The notes beneath the pieces were generated by a model that saw only the letters and a list, made by a program, of their open reading frames with translations, was not told the origin of the DNA and made no database searches. The translations under genes and the position numbers were made by a program. Positions 17,497 through 25,694 of a stretch of 64,000 bases of DNA are shown here, piece by piece (position 1 is the first letter of the stretch; each line of letters begins with the position of its first letter). The stretch is from the NCBI RefSeq assembly GCF_903970965.1, contig NZ_CAJCKW010000005.1, forward strand, positions 62,001-126,000. The letters are read 5' to 3'. The DNA is from Aureimonas sp. ME7. GTDB taxonomy: Bacteria; Pseudomonadota; Alphaproteobacteria; Rhizobiales; Rhizobiaceae.

Positions 17497-19221
17497 GTGG
17501 AGGCCGATGTCCTGATTCTCGGCGGCGGTTCGGCCGGCTGCGTCCTTGCCGCCCGCCTGTCGGAAGACCCGTCCCGCCGCGTGCTTCTCGTGGAGGCGGG
17601 ACGCGACATTTCCGCCGAAACTATGCCGCCGGAGATCCGCTCACGCTATCCCGGCCGCGCCTATCTCGACACCGACAATATCTGGAAGCGCCTGACCGCG
17701 CGCATGGCAGCGCCGAAGGGAAACGGCCCTGCCCCGTCGCCGCGACGATACGAGCAGGCTCGGATTCTAGGCGGCGGCTCGGCGATCAACGCCCTGATGG
17801 CCAATCGCGGCCAGCCCGCCGACTACGACGAATGGGAGGAGCTCGGCGCCTCGGGCTGGGGGTGGGACGCCTGCCTTCCCTTTTTCCGCAAGCTGGAAGC
17901 CGACCAGGACTTCGACGGCTCGCTGCACGGCGCGGACGGCCCGATGCGCATCAGGCGCGCGCGCCCCGATCAGCTCTCGCCCTTCGTATCCGCCGTGATG
18001 AACACGCTGGCGGAAACGGGAACGCCGAAGGGCGAGGACCAGAACGGTATCTGGCGCGACGGCACCTATGTCGGCGCGCTGGCGGCCAGCGACGCGGGCG
18101 AACGTCTGCCGACCTCCGTCGCCTACCTAACGGCTGCGGTTCGCGCCCGCCCCAACCTTCGCATCCTGACCGGCCACATCGCCGAGACGCTCCTGTTCGA
18201 AGGCCGCCGCACGGTCGGCGCGCGGATCGCGCCGCTGGCCGGCGGTGAGGCAGCGATCGTGCGGGCGGGCGAAACGGTGGTGTCGTCCGGCGCGATCCAT
18301 TCCCCGGCGCTGCTTCTGCGCAGCGGCATCGGGCCGGGTGCGGAACTCGCAGGCAGCGGCATCGAGGTGATCCGCAACTCTGCGGGCGTCGGGCGCAACC
18401 TGATGGAGCACCCTTCGATCGCAGTCTCTGCCGTCCTGAACCCACAGGTCCGCACGCCGCACGCCGAGGAGCATCACGAACAGGCGATCTGGCGTTTTTC
18501 CTCCGGCGTTGCCGGCGCGCCGGGCGGCGACATGCACGGCGCGATCCTGTCGCGCTCAGGGTGGCATTCGGTCGGCTGGCGGATCGGGACGATCTTCTTC
18601 TGGGTCAACAAGTCCTTCTCGCGCGGCTCGCTCCAGCTCGCCTCGCCGGATCCGCGCGCCGAGCCGGAGGTCGACTTCCGCATGTTGTCGGACGAGCGCG
18701 ATCTCGATCGCCTCAAGCTGGCGATGCGTCGGGGCGCCGAGGTGCTCCGGCATCCGTCGCTCCGCGATGCCTGCCGACACGTCTTTCCCGCCAGCTATTC
18801 GCCCCGCGTTGCCCGCGTCGCCGTACCGGGCCGCTGGAACGGCGTGCAGCGCGGCGCCTTGAGCGCGCTTCTCGACCGCGCGGGACCACTCACCGGCGCG
18901 CTGGTCCACCGGCTGGTGACCGAAGGCGTGACGCTCGACCATCTCCTTTCGAGCGACGAGGCGCTGACCGGGTTCGTGCGCCGCGCGGTCGGCGGAACAT
19001 GGCACCCGTCCGGCACCTGCCGGATGGGGCGGGAGGACGACCGCGCCGCCGTCACCGACCCGCAGGGCCGCGTCTACGGCGTCGAGAGCCTGCGCGTCTG
19101 CGACACTTCGCTGATGCCGAGTATCCCCTGCGCCAACACCAACATCCCGACCATCATGATCGCCGAGCGCATCGCCGCCTTCATGCGCGAGGAACGGCTG
19201 GAAGGCAGCTCCTCGCGGTGA
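17497..19221 (+). CDS. GMC-family FAD oxidoreductase (choline/alcohol dehydrogenase-like)
   Basis: A 574-residue GMC oxidoreductase, normal for the family. The FAD-binding GGGSAGCVLAARLSE is at residues 9-23, followed by ARILGGGSAINALM (GMC signature 1) and SSGAIHSPALLLRSGIG (signature 2). The catalytic pair is His503 in HPSGTCRMG and Asn549 in NTNIPTIM, as in choline dehydrogenase-like enzymes. It would oxidise an alcohol to an aldehyde. The GTG start directly follows the permease stop, so it belongs to the same operon. Inclusion with an amine transporter suggests an amino-alcohol or hydroxylated polyamine intermediate; the substrate is not established. Confidence 0.9.
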   Translation: MEADVLILGGGSAGCVLAARLSEDPSRRVLLVEAGRDISAETMPPEIRSRYPGRAYLDTDNIWKRLTARMAAPKGNGPAPSPRRYEQARILGGGSAINALMANRGQPADYDEWEELGASGWGWDACLPFFRKLEADQDFDGSLHGADGPMRIRRARPDQLSPFVSAVMNTLAETGTPKGEDQNGIWRDGTYVGALAASDAGERLPTSVAYLTAAVRARPNLRILTGHIAETLLFEGRRTVGARIAPLAGGEAAIVRAGETVVSSGAIHSPALLLRSGIGPGAELAGSGIEVIRNSAGVGRNLMEHPSIAVSAVLNPQVRTPHAEEHHEQAIWRFSSGVAGAPGGDMHGAILSRSGWHSVGWRIGTIFFWVNKSFSRGSLQLASPDPRAEPEVDFRMLSDERDLDRLKLAMRRGAEVLRHPSLRDACRHVFPASYSPRVARVAVPGRWNGVQRGALSALLDRAGPLTGALVHRLVTEGVTLDHLLSSDEALTGFVRRAVGGTWHPSGTCRMGREDDRAAVTDPQGRVYGVESLRVCDTSLMPSIPCANTNIPTIMIAERIAAFMREERLEGSSSR

Positions 19222-19236
19222 TAGCAGCGCTCTACG

Positions 19237-20691
19237 TCAGAGCCCGCCCATGTGGAACGATTTCAGCTCGAGATACTCGTCGATGCCGTAGGCCGAGCCC
19301 TCGCGGCCGAGGCCGGACTGCTTCACCCCGCCGAACGGCGCGGCTTCCATCGACACCGAGCCGGTGTTGAGCCCGACCATCCCGAACTCCAGCGCCTCGC
19401 CGACCCGCCAGGCGCGGGAGATGTCGCGCGTGTAGAAATAGGAGGCGAGACCGAACGGCGTCGCGTTGGCGATCTCCACCGCCTCCTCCTCGCGCGAGAA
19501 GCGCATCAGCGGTGCAAGAGGCCCGAAGGTTTCCTCGCTCGCGAGAAGCATCGACGTGTCGGCCCCCGTCAGAACGGTCGGCGCGACGAAGCGGCCGCCG
19601 GTCGGCTCGGCCGCGCCCGCGACGAGCCGAGCGCCCTTCGACAGCGCGTCCGACAGATGCCGACCGACCTTTTCGGCCGCCGCGTCGTTGATCAGCGGGC
19701 CGATCGTGACCCCGTCGTCGAAGCCGTTGCCGAGCTTCAGCTTGGCCGCTTCCGCGCCCAGACGCTCAGCGAAGCGGTCATAGATTCCGTCCTGCACCAG
19801 GATGCGGTTGGCGCATACGCAGGTCTGCCCCGCGTTGCGGAACTTCGAGGCCATCGCCCCGGCCACGGCCTGATCGAGATCGGCGTCGTCGAAGACGATG
19901 AAGGGCGCGTTGCCGCCGAGTTCCAGCGACAGGCGCTTGATGCTCTTGGCGGACTGCTCCATCAAGAGGCGGCCGACCGGGGTCGAGCCGGTGAACGAAA
20001 GCTTGCGCACGAGCTCGTTGCCCGTCATCTCGCCGCCGATCGCCTGCGCCTTGCCGGTGATGACGGACAGGACGCCTTTCGGCACACCCGCGCGCTCGGC
20101 AAGCACGGCCAGCGCCAGCGCCGATAGCGGCGTCAGGTCGGCCGGCTTGACGACGATCGGACAGCCGGCGGCAAAGGCGGGAGCCACCTTGCGCGTGATC
20201 ATCGCGATCGGGAAGTTCCACGGCGTGATCGCCGCGCAAACGCCGACCGGCTCGCGCAGCACCAGGATGCGCCGGTCGCCCGTCGGTCCGGTAAAGGCGT
20301 CGCCGTAGATGCGCCGCGCTTCCTCGGCGAACCATTTGGCGAAGCTCGCGCCGTAGATCGCCTCGCCGCGCGCTTCGACCAATGGTTTGCCCTGTTCGGC
20401 GGTCATGATCGCGGCCAGATCGTCGGCGTTCTCGACGATCAGCGCGTACCAGCGCTCCAGGATCTCGGCGCGCTTGGCCGGCGGCGTCGCGCGCCACGCG
20501 GGAAAGGCGGCGGCAGCGGCCTCGATCGCCTGACGCGTTTCCGCCGCGCCGAGATCGGGCACCGTCGCGACCACCTCGCCCGTCGCCGGGTCCACGACCT
20601 CGATCGTGCGCGCTCCGTCCGCCCACTCGCCGGCTAGAAACGCTTGGCTGCGCAGGAGGGTGGGGTCCTTGAGACGGTTCTGAAGCAGCAT
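19237..20691 (-). CDS. gabD: Succinate-semialdehyde dehydrogenase-like aldehyde dehydrogenase (GabD-type)
   Basis: A 484-residue NAD(P)-dependent dehydrogenase. It carries MTAEQGKPL early (about 96-104), the oxyanion Asn in TPWNFP (N159), the base Glu in SLELGGNAP (E257) and nucleophile Cys in NAGQTCVCANR (C291, with a second Cys two residues later as in GabD enzymes). It would convert succinate semialdehyde to succinate, the usual end of putrescine and GABA breakdown. The ATG at 20691 is preferred over the longer frame because it matches the family N-terminus. It converges on the GMC gene with 15 bases between. Substrate is inferred from motif style and context. Confidence 0.85.
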   Translation of the reverse strand: MLLQNRLKDPTLLRSQAFLAGEWADGARTIEVVDPATGEVVATVPDLGAAETRQAIEAAAAAFPAWRATPPAKRAEILERWYALIVENADDLAAIMTAEQGKPLVEARGEAIYGASFAKWFAEEARRIYGDAFTGPTGDRRILVLREPVGVCAAITPWNFPIAMITRKVAPAFAAGCPIVVKPADLTPLSALALAVLAERAGVPKGVLSVITGKAQAIGGEMTGNELVRKLSFTGSTPVGRLLMEQSAKSIKRLSLELGGNAPFIVFDDADLDQAVAGAMASKFRNAGQTCVCANRILVQDGIYDRFAERLGAEAAKLKLGNGFDDGVTIGPLINDAAAEKVGRHLSDALSKGARLVAGAAEPTGGRFVAPTVLTGADTSMLLASEETFGPLAPLMRFSREEEAVEIANATPFGLASYFYTRDISRAWRVGEALEFGMVGLNTGSVSMEAAPFGGVKQSGLGREGSAYGIDEYLELKSFHMGGL

Positions 20692-21006
20692 CGTGGTCAC
20701 CTGTCGCTTGGTCGCTGCGGCCTCATACGAGCCGCCTGGGTTTGGCATGCGATATAGGATCGTGAATCGGGCCGCGCGACCTGCATCAAGTCTTCGGCCG
20801 ATGGACGCTCGAGATCGGGAAAGGCCAGCATAGAAGATCCGAACCCGGAGGCTCGATGTCTTCTCTCGGCAATGCGCCACGTTGTGCCGTTCGGTGCCGG
20901 CCTTGCGGCATGTCCTGCGGGCCGTTCGGCTCTAGCTTGCCCCTTCCAGGGAGCCTTGCGGCCGAATCCAACGATCGCGCAGCCAAGCCACGAAACAGGA
21001 CAGACC
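20692..21006. other. Divergent intergenic region, gabD-like / dehydrogenase
   Basis: This 315-base gap separates the minus-strand gabD-like gene from the plus-strand tartrate/malate-type dehydrogenase. It must contain both promoters. The segment near 20744-20766 is relatively AT-rich (GGCATGCGATATAGGATC), which may mark a promoter or operator, but no hexamer pair or clear palindrome could be assigned. No convincing gene is seen here. Confidence 0.5.
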
Positions 21007-22089
21007 ATGAGCCAGGACCGGCACTACAAGATCGCAGTGATTCCCGGCGACGGGATCGGTCTCGAAGTGATGCCGGAGGGCGTGCGGATGCTGGAGGCGG
21101 CGGCGGCCCGTTTCGGCTTCACGCTGGACCTCCAGCACCACGCCTTCGCCTCCTGCGACTATTATCTCGAACACGGCCGGATGCTTCCCGAGAACTGGAA
21201 GGACCTTCTGACGCCGACGGACGCGATCTTCTTCGGCGCCGTCGGCTGGCCGCAGAAGGTGCCGGATCACATCTCGCTCTGGGGCTCGCTGCTTCAATTC
21301 CGCCGCGAATTCGACCAGTACGTCAACCTGCGTCCCGTCCGGCTGATGCCGGGCGTGCCCTCGCCGCTCGCCAACCGCAAGCCGGGCGACATCGACTTCT
21401 ACGTGGTGCGGGAAAACACGGAAGGCGAATATTCCTCCGTCGGCGGCACGATGTTCCCGGGCACCGAACGCGAGGTGGTGATCCAGGAAACGGTGATGAC
21501 GCGCCACGGCACGGACCGCATCCTGCGCTTCGCGTTCGAACTCGCGAACTCGCGCCCGAAGAAGCACCTGACCTCGGCCACCAAGTCCAACGGCATCGCC
21601 ATCACCATGCCCTGGTGGGACGGGCGGGTCGAGGCGATGGGCGAGAGCTATCCCGCGGTTCGGCACGACAAGTACCATATCGACATCCTGACGGCGCATT
21701 TCGTCCTGAACCCCGATCGGTTCGACGTCGTCGTGGCCTCCAACCTCTTCGGCGACATCCTGTCCGATCTCGGCCCCGCCTGCACCGGCACGATCGGCAT
21801 CGCGCCATCGGCCAACATCAACCCGGACGGCCGCTTTCCCTCGCTCTTCGAACCGGTCCACGGCTCGGCCCCGGATATCGCGGGCCAGGGCATCGCCAAC
21901 CCGATCGGCCAGATCTGGACGGCCGCGATGATGCTGGAGCACCTCGGCGAGCGCGAGGCGGGAGAGGCGATCGTGCGCGCCATCGAGGCCGCGCTCCAGA
22001 CGCCGGAAGGGCGCACGCGCGACCTGAAGGGCGAGGCTTCGACGAGCGGGGCCGGCGCGGCGGTGCTCGCCGCCTTCGAGACGGCCTGA
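21007..22089 (+). CDS. Tartrate dehydrogenase/decarboxylase or D-malate dehydrogenase-like enzyme
   Basis: A 360-residue member of the isocitrate/isopropylmalate dehydrogenase family, of the tartrate (TtuC/YeaU, DmlA) branch. Features are IAVIPGDGIGLEVMPEG at the N-terminus, the substrate and metal region in VVRENTEGEYSSVGG, the acidic metal ligands in NLFGDILSDLG, and the cofactor loop EPVHGSAPDIAGQGIANP. It would oxidise and decarboxylate a 2-hydroxy acid with NAD and a divalent metal. The ATG at 21007 follows a purine-rich AGGACAGACC. Malate, tartrate and isopropylmalate cannot be separated with certainty by reading; full-length branch similarity favours tartrate or D-malate. Confidence 0.85.
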   Translation: MSQDRHYKIAVIPGDGIGLEVMPEGVRMLEAAAARFGFTLDLQHHAFASCDYYLEHGRMLPENWKDLLTPTDAIFFGAVGWPQKVPDHISLWGSLLQFRREFDQYVNLRPVRLMPGVPSPLANRKPGDIDFYVVRENTEGEYSSVGGTMFPGTEREVVIQETVMTRHGTDRILRFAFELANSRPKKHLTSATKSNGIAITMPWWDGRVEAMGESYPAVRHDKYHIDILTAHFVLNPDRFDVVVASNLFGDILSDLGPACTGTIGIAPSANINPDGRFPSLFEPVHGSAPDIAGQGIANPIGQIWTAAMMLEHLGEREAGEAIVRAIEAALQTPEGRTRDLKGEASTSGAGAAVLAAFETA

Positions 22090-22146
22090 CCCGCGCGGCA
22101 ACGTGATGCGTCGAAGGGCGCCGGCGTCCGCCCCATATGAGGGGGA

Positions 22147-23211
22147 ATGACGCCCCGCCCGCTGATCGACCCCAAGCTGATCTATCTCGAGCCCGCCGTG
22201 CGGTCCTATCCGCGCGGCGTCGAGATTCTCGCGCGCTATCCTCACGCAGCTCAAGTGGAGGTCGAAAGCCACTGGCGCATCCCCGAGCTTTCAGCGGACG
22301 TCGCCAAGGCGGAGGACTGGCTGTCGGTGAAGCGAGACGTCCTGGTGCTCGGCATCAAGAAGGGCATGACCATGCGCCCCAACGGGCGCAGCGCCGACTT
22401 CATCGCCCCGTCCTCCTCCAACGGCTGCGCCATGGCCTGCTCCTACTGCTACGTGCCCCGGCGCAAGGGCTACGCCAACCCGGTCTCGGTCTTCGTCAAC
22501 ATTGACGACATCACCCGCGCCCTTCATCGCCACGCGGTGAAGCTCGGCCCCAAGCCCGAGCCCAACAGCGTCGATCCGGTCGATTGGGTCTACGATCTCG
22601 GCGAGAACGGCGATCTGTCGGTGGACGCCACGGTCTCGGACAACGTGCGCGATCTCGTCGCCGCCCTTCGCACCATTCCGGGCGCCAAGGGCTCGTTCGC
22701 CACCAAGTTCGTGAACACCGATCTCCTCGCCTACGACCCGCAGGGGCGCACCCGCATCCGCTTCTCGCTGATGCCCGCCGCGATGGCCAAGACGGTGGAC
22801 ATCCGCACCTCGCCGATGGAGAGCCGTATCCAAGCGATCAACGACTTCGTCGCCGCTGGCTACGAGGTGCATGCCAACTTCTCGCCGGTGATCGTCCACG
22901 AAGGCTGGGAGGCGGAATGGCGCGAACTCTTCCAACAGGTCGCTGACACCTTGAGCCCGGCGGCGAAGGCACAGCTCAAGTGCGAGGTGATCATGCTGAC
23001 GCACAATGCGGGCCTGCACGAGGTCAACATGGCGTGGCACCCGAAGGGCGAGGCGCAGCTCTGGCGGCCGGACATCCAGGAGGAGAAGGTGAGCCAGGGC
23101 GGCATGGTGAACCTGCGCTACCGTACGCCCTGGAAGCGGCAGTGGCTCAACCGTCTCCTCGGCTGGATGGGTGAGACCCTGCCCTATTGCGAGGTGCGCT
23201 ACGCCTTCTAG
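22147..23211 (+). CDS. Spore photoproduct lyase-family radical SAM protein
   Basis: A 354-residue radical SAM protein resembling spore photoproduct lyase (SplB). Cys94, Cys98 and Cys101 (CAMACSYCY, CxxxCxxC) would hold the 4Fe-4S cluster. Downstream, RFSLMP (205-210) and the HEGWEAEW region (251-258) match the SPL barrel. The only other cysteines are Cys279 and Cys348; the stretch around GDLSVDATVSDNV (about 155-167), where I expect the hydrogen-donating Cys of Bacillus SPL, has none. The start at 22147 has AGGGGGA directly upstream. It converges with the amidohydrolase, and the two stop codons share the palindrome CTAG. Repair of thymine photoproducts is possible but unproven in this non-spore-former. 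Confidence 0.85.
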   Translation: MTPRPLIDPKLIYLEPAVRSYPRGVEILARYPHAAQVEVESHWRIPELSADVAKAEDWLSVKRDVLVLGIKKGMTMRPNGRSADFIAPSSSNGCAMACSYCYVPRRKGYANPVSVFVNIDDITRALHRHAVKLGPKPEPNSVDPVDWVYDLGENGDLSVDATVSDNVRDLVAALRTIPGAKGSFATKFVNTDLLAYDPQGRTRIRFSLMPAAMAKTVDIRTSPMESRIQAINDFVAAGYEVHANFSPVIVHEGWEAEWRELFQQVADTLSPAAKAQLKCEVIMLTHNAGLHEVNMAWHPKGEAQLWRPDIQEEKVSQGGMVNLRYRTPWKRQWLNRLLGWMGETLPYCEVRYAF

Positions 23212-24068
23212 CGACGATCCAGTCGATAGAATGTTTCAGCGTTGCCGCCGAACACCTTGCGCAGTCCCTCCGGCCCGAGATGCCGCCCGAGAAGCGCGCG
23301 GGCGGCATGGGCGACCTCGCCATAGGATGCGGCGAGCGTCGCCACCGGCCAGTCCGATCCGAACAGCAGTCGATCCTCGCCGAAGCAGGCGACCACATGG
23401 TCGACATAGGGCGCGAGATCGTCCAGCGACCAGTCGGCGCCGGCTTCCGTGACCATGCCGGACACCTTGCAGGACACGTTCGGAAAGCGCGCCAGAGCCG
23501 CCATGCCTTCGCGCCATGGGTCGATCTCGCCGGCTGCGATCGCCGGCTTGGCCAGGTGGTCCACCACGGCGCGAAGGCTCGGCACCTCTCCCAGCGCCTC
23601 CGCCACATGTGGCAGATGGCGGGGAAACACAAGAATGTCGAAGGCGAGACGGGTCTCGGCCAGCCCCGCGAGATTGTCGAGAACGCGCGGACGCAGGATG
23701 AACCGATCGTCCGGGTGGTCCTGCAGCATCGGACGCAGGCCGACGAGCCAAGGGTTCGCCTCGTAGCGGGCAAGCCGTTCGCCGAAGGTGTCCGAGTCGA
23801 AGTCGAGCCAGCCGACGACGCCGGCCACGAACGGCGTTCGCGCGGCGATATCCAGAAGAAAGTCGGTTTCCGCTTCGGTCTCCGCCGCCTGGACCACGAC
23901 CGTCCGCTCGATCCCGGTTCGCCGCAGGAGCGGGGCGAGATCGTCCGGCATGAAGTCGCGCAGGAGCGGCGCGACGTGCTCGCCCATCCACGTGTAGTCG
24001 CCGCGCGACGTCAGCCAGAAATGCTGATGGCTGTCGATCGTAATGCGTGAGGGTCGCGCCTCGTCCAC
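23208..24068 (-). CDS. Amidohydrolase family 2 (fuconolactonase-like) hydrolase
   Basis: A metal-dependent TIM-barrel hydrolase of about 286 residues from the amidohydrolase 2 family. That family includes L-fuconolactonase and pyrone-dicarboxylate hydrolases. The metal-binding DSHQHFW begins at residue 12, a conserved His lies in VVDHLAKP, and LLFGSDWPV near the C-terminus gives the catalytic Asp. The start is uncertain: I chose GTG at 24068, six bases after the upstream isomerase stop, because the first conserved motif begins only eleven residues in. The two genes likely form a short operon for a sugar or lactone pathway. The substrate is unknown. Confidence 0.8.
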   Translation of the reverse strand: MDEARPSRITIDSHQHFWLTSRGDYTWMGEHVAPLLRDFMPDDLAPLLRRTGIERTVVVQAAETEAETDFLLDIAARTPFVAGVVGWLDFDSDTFGERLARYEANPWLVGLRPMLQDHPDDRFILRPRVLDNLAGLAETRLAFDILVFPRHLPHVAEALGEVPSLRAVVDHLAKPAIAAGEIDPWREGMAALARFPNVSCKVSGMVTEAGADWSLDDLAPYVDHVVACFGEDRLLFGSDWPVATLAASYGEVAHAARALLGRHLGPEGLRKVFGGNAETFYRLDRR

Positions 24069-24073
24069 CGCCG

Positions 24074-24895
24074 TCAGAACCCGAGCCGCCGCATCGTGTC
24101 CCGGTTGGCGGCCACCGCGCGCGTGGGATCGGCTCCCGCCTCCTCGGACTCCTCCTCCACGACGATCCAGCCGTTGAAGCGTGGTGCCTCGCGCACGACC
24201 TCGACCACGGCCGGAACGTCGAGAGTGCCACGCCCAAGCATCGCCCAGTCGCCGTCCGGTCCCACGTCCTTCAGATGGAGGTAGCGGATGCGGTTGGCAT
24301 GCGCGCGCAGCGTATCCTGAATATCGCGGTGGCCGCGCAGGATATGCCCGGTGTCGGGAACCCATCCGACATCGCGCGGATCCAGAAGAGCGAAGAGCGT
24401 GTCGTAGTCCGCCCGGTCGAACAGAAGCGTATCGTGGTGCGAGCTCGGATGCACGGCGACATCGACGCCGACCGAGCGCCCGAGCTCGCCGGCCCGGTTG
24501 TAGACCTCGGCCGCGATGCGGAACTTGTCGGCTCTCGGCCCGTCCGACATCACGGTCGCCGAGCCCATGGAGATCAGCGCTCCGGGAAAGTGGCCGACGA
24601 AATCGAGCCAGCGCCGCACCGCCTCCAGATCGGTCTCGACCTCGTGCGCTTCCGTGAAGCCGCTCTTGGAGGCGACCGCGAAGGCGACGAGCGACAGGTT
24701 TCGATCACTGAGCGCCCGGGCGAAGGCGTCGGGGCGCGAGCTGTAGGGGCCGATCATCGCGTCGGTGATCTCGATCCCGGCATAGCCGCCGGCCGCGATC
24801 GCATCGATGAGGTCGTCCGGGCCGCCGCCAAAGCCGGCACCCAGCATTTCCCACGTGTAGGTCTGGCAGCCGACCCTCAGTTCATTCGTATTCAT
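24074..24895 (-). CDS. Sugar phosphate isomerase/epimerase (xylose isomerase-like TIM barrel)
   Basis: A 273-residue protein of the AP endonuclease 2/xylose isomerase-like fold. Candidate metal ligands are the Glu in GYAGIEITDA, the His in HPSSHHDTLLF, the Asp and His in VPDTGHILRG, and the Glu in VVEEESEEAG. The family holds inositol catabolism enzymes, hydroxypyruvate isomerases and ketose epimerases. The ATG at 24895 has a GAGGG-type site upstream. It lies directly before the fuconolactonase-like gene, which suggests joint action in oxidative sugar or inositol breakdown. The specific reaction is not assigned. Confidence 0.83.
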   Translation of the reverse strand: MNTNELRVGCQTYTWEMLGAGFGGGPDDLIDAIAAGGYAGIEITDAMIGPYSSRPDAFARALSDRNLSLVAFAVASKSGFTEAHEVETDLEAVRRWLDFVGHFPGALISMGSATVMSDGPRADKFRIAAEVYNRAGELGRSVGVDVAVHPSSHHDTLLFDRADYDTLFALLDPRDVGWVPDTGHILRGHRDIQDTLRAHANRIRYLHLKDVGPDGDWAMLGRGTLDVPAVVEVVREAPRFNGWIVVEEESEEAGADPTRAVAANRDTMRRLGF

Positions 24896-25147
24896 ATCGC
24901 CCTCCCCTCGAGCCGGCGTCAGTCTGCCGATCGCGGTCGGAGGGTCAAGGTCCCTATGTCTTGAAACCGTCGAGCCCGGCTGCTAGACGTCGCCCCGCAT
25001 CAAGAGTTGGACGACGTCCAACGCCAACCTGCCGTCCGGGCAAGGTGGCGCTCCCATCGGGAGGATGTGGCCGCACCGGCAATCCAACGGAGCTCAGCCA
25101 TATCTCGTTCGTCATGTCCCGCGCTCGACCACGCGGAGATCGAACCC

Positions 25148-25522
25148 ATGTCGCATACCGAGGCGCCCTTCACCCAGGACCATGGCCATCCACTGGCAAA
25201 GGCCGGCGTCGAGCGCATGTTCCTCGGGATGTCCCGCCACGCCGAGACCGGTTTCCGGCGGCGGCACGGCGAGATCTGGATCGTGCGCCACGCGGGCGAA
25301 ACGGAGTGGATCGCCATATACCGGCTGGACCCGCGCGACCGGCGTACCGTGCATCTGGAGCGCGTGCTGGACGGAGCGTCGTGGCGCGATGGGCTCGCCT
25401 TTGCGATCCGAACCTTCGCGCTGGAAGCCGAGCGATCCGTGGTCGCAGCGAGCCCGGCTGCACGCACCGCCTCGGCCAATGACGAGGTGATCGAGAACCA
25501 AGCCCGCGCGGCTGCGGCATAG
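25148..25522 (+). CDS. Small protein of unknown function
   Basis: An open frame of 124 codons that I do not recognise. It begins with ATG at 25148, ten bases after GGAG, and ends before the Tat-type dehydrogenase gene. The product is basic in the middle (RHAETGFRRRHGEIWIVRH) and Ala-rich at the end, with no signal peptide or membrane segment. A pattern of alternating hydrophobic residues (GEIWIVRHAGETEWIAIYRL) suggests a small beta-sheet domain. The overlapping open frames on the other strand look less gene-like. The 252 bases upstream (24896-25147) hold no other candidate gene. Confidence 0.5.
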   Translation: MSHTEAPFTQDHGHPLAKAGVERMFLGMSRHAETGFRRRHGEIWIVRHAGETEWIAIYRLDPRDRRTVHLERVLDGASWRDGLAFAIRTFALEAERSVVAASPAARTASANDEVIENQARAAAA

Positions 25523-25694
25523 GGTCCGGCAGGGCTTCGATCCCCACGCGGCGCGGCAGCCCGCTCGCCGACCTCGCTTTCTCCTTGGAACCCTCTCGCC
25601 GCCGCATCGCTTGCCCGTCGGATGTGGCGAAGCGGCGAAGCGGGAATTCCGAGCGCTGATCGCCCGGTAACGCTCGCATGAGGAGACGAAGGCG

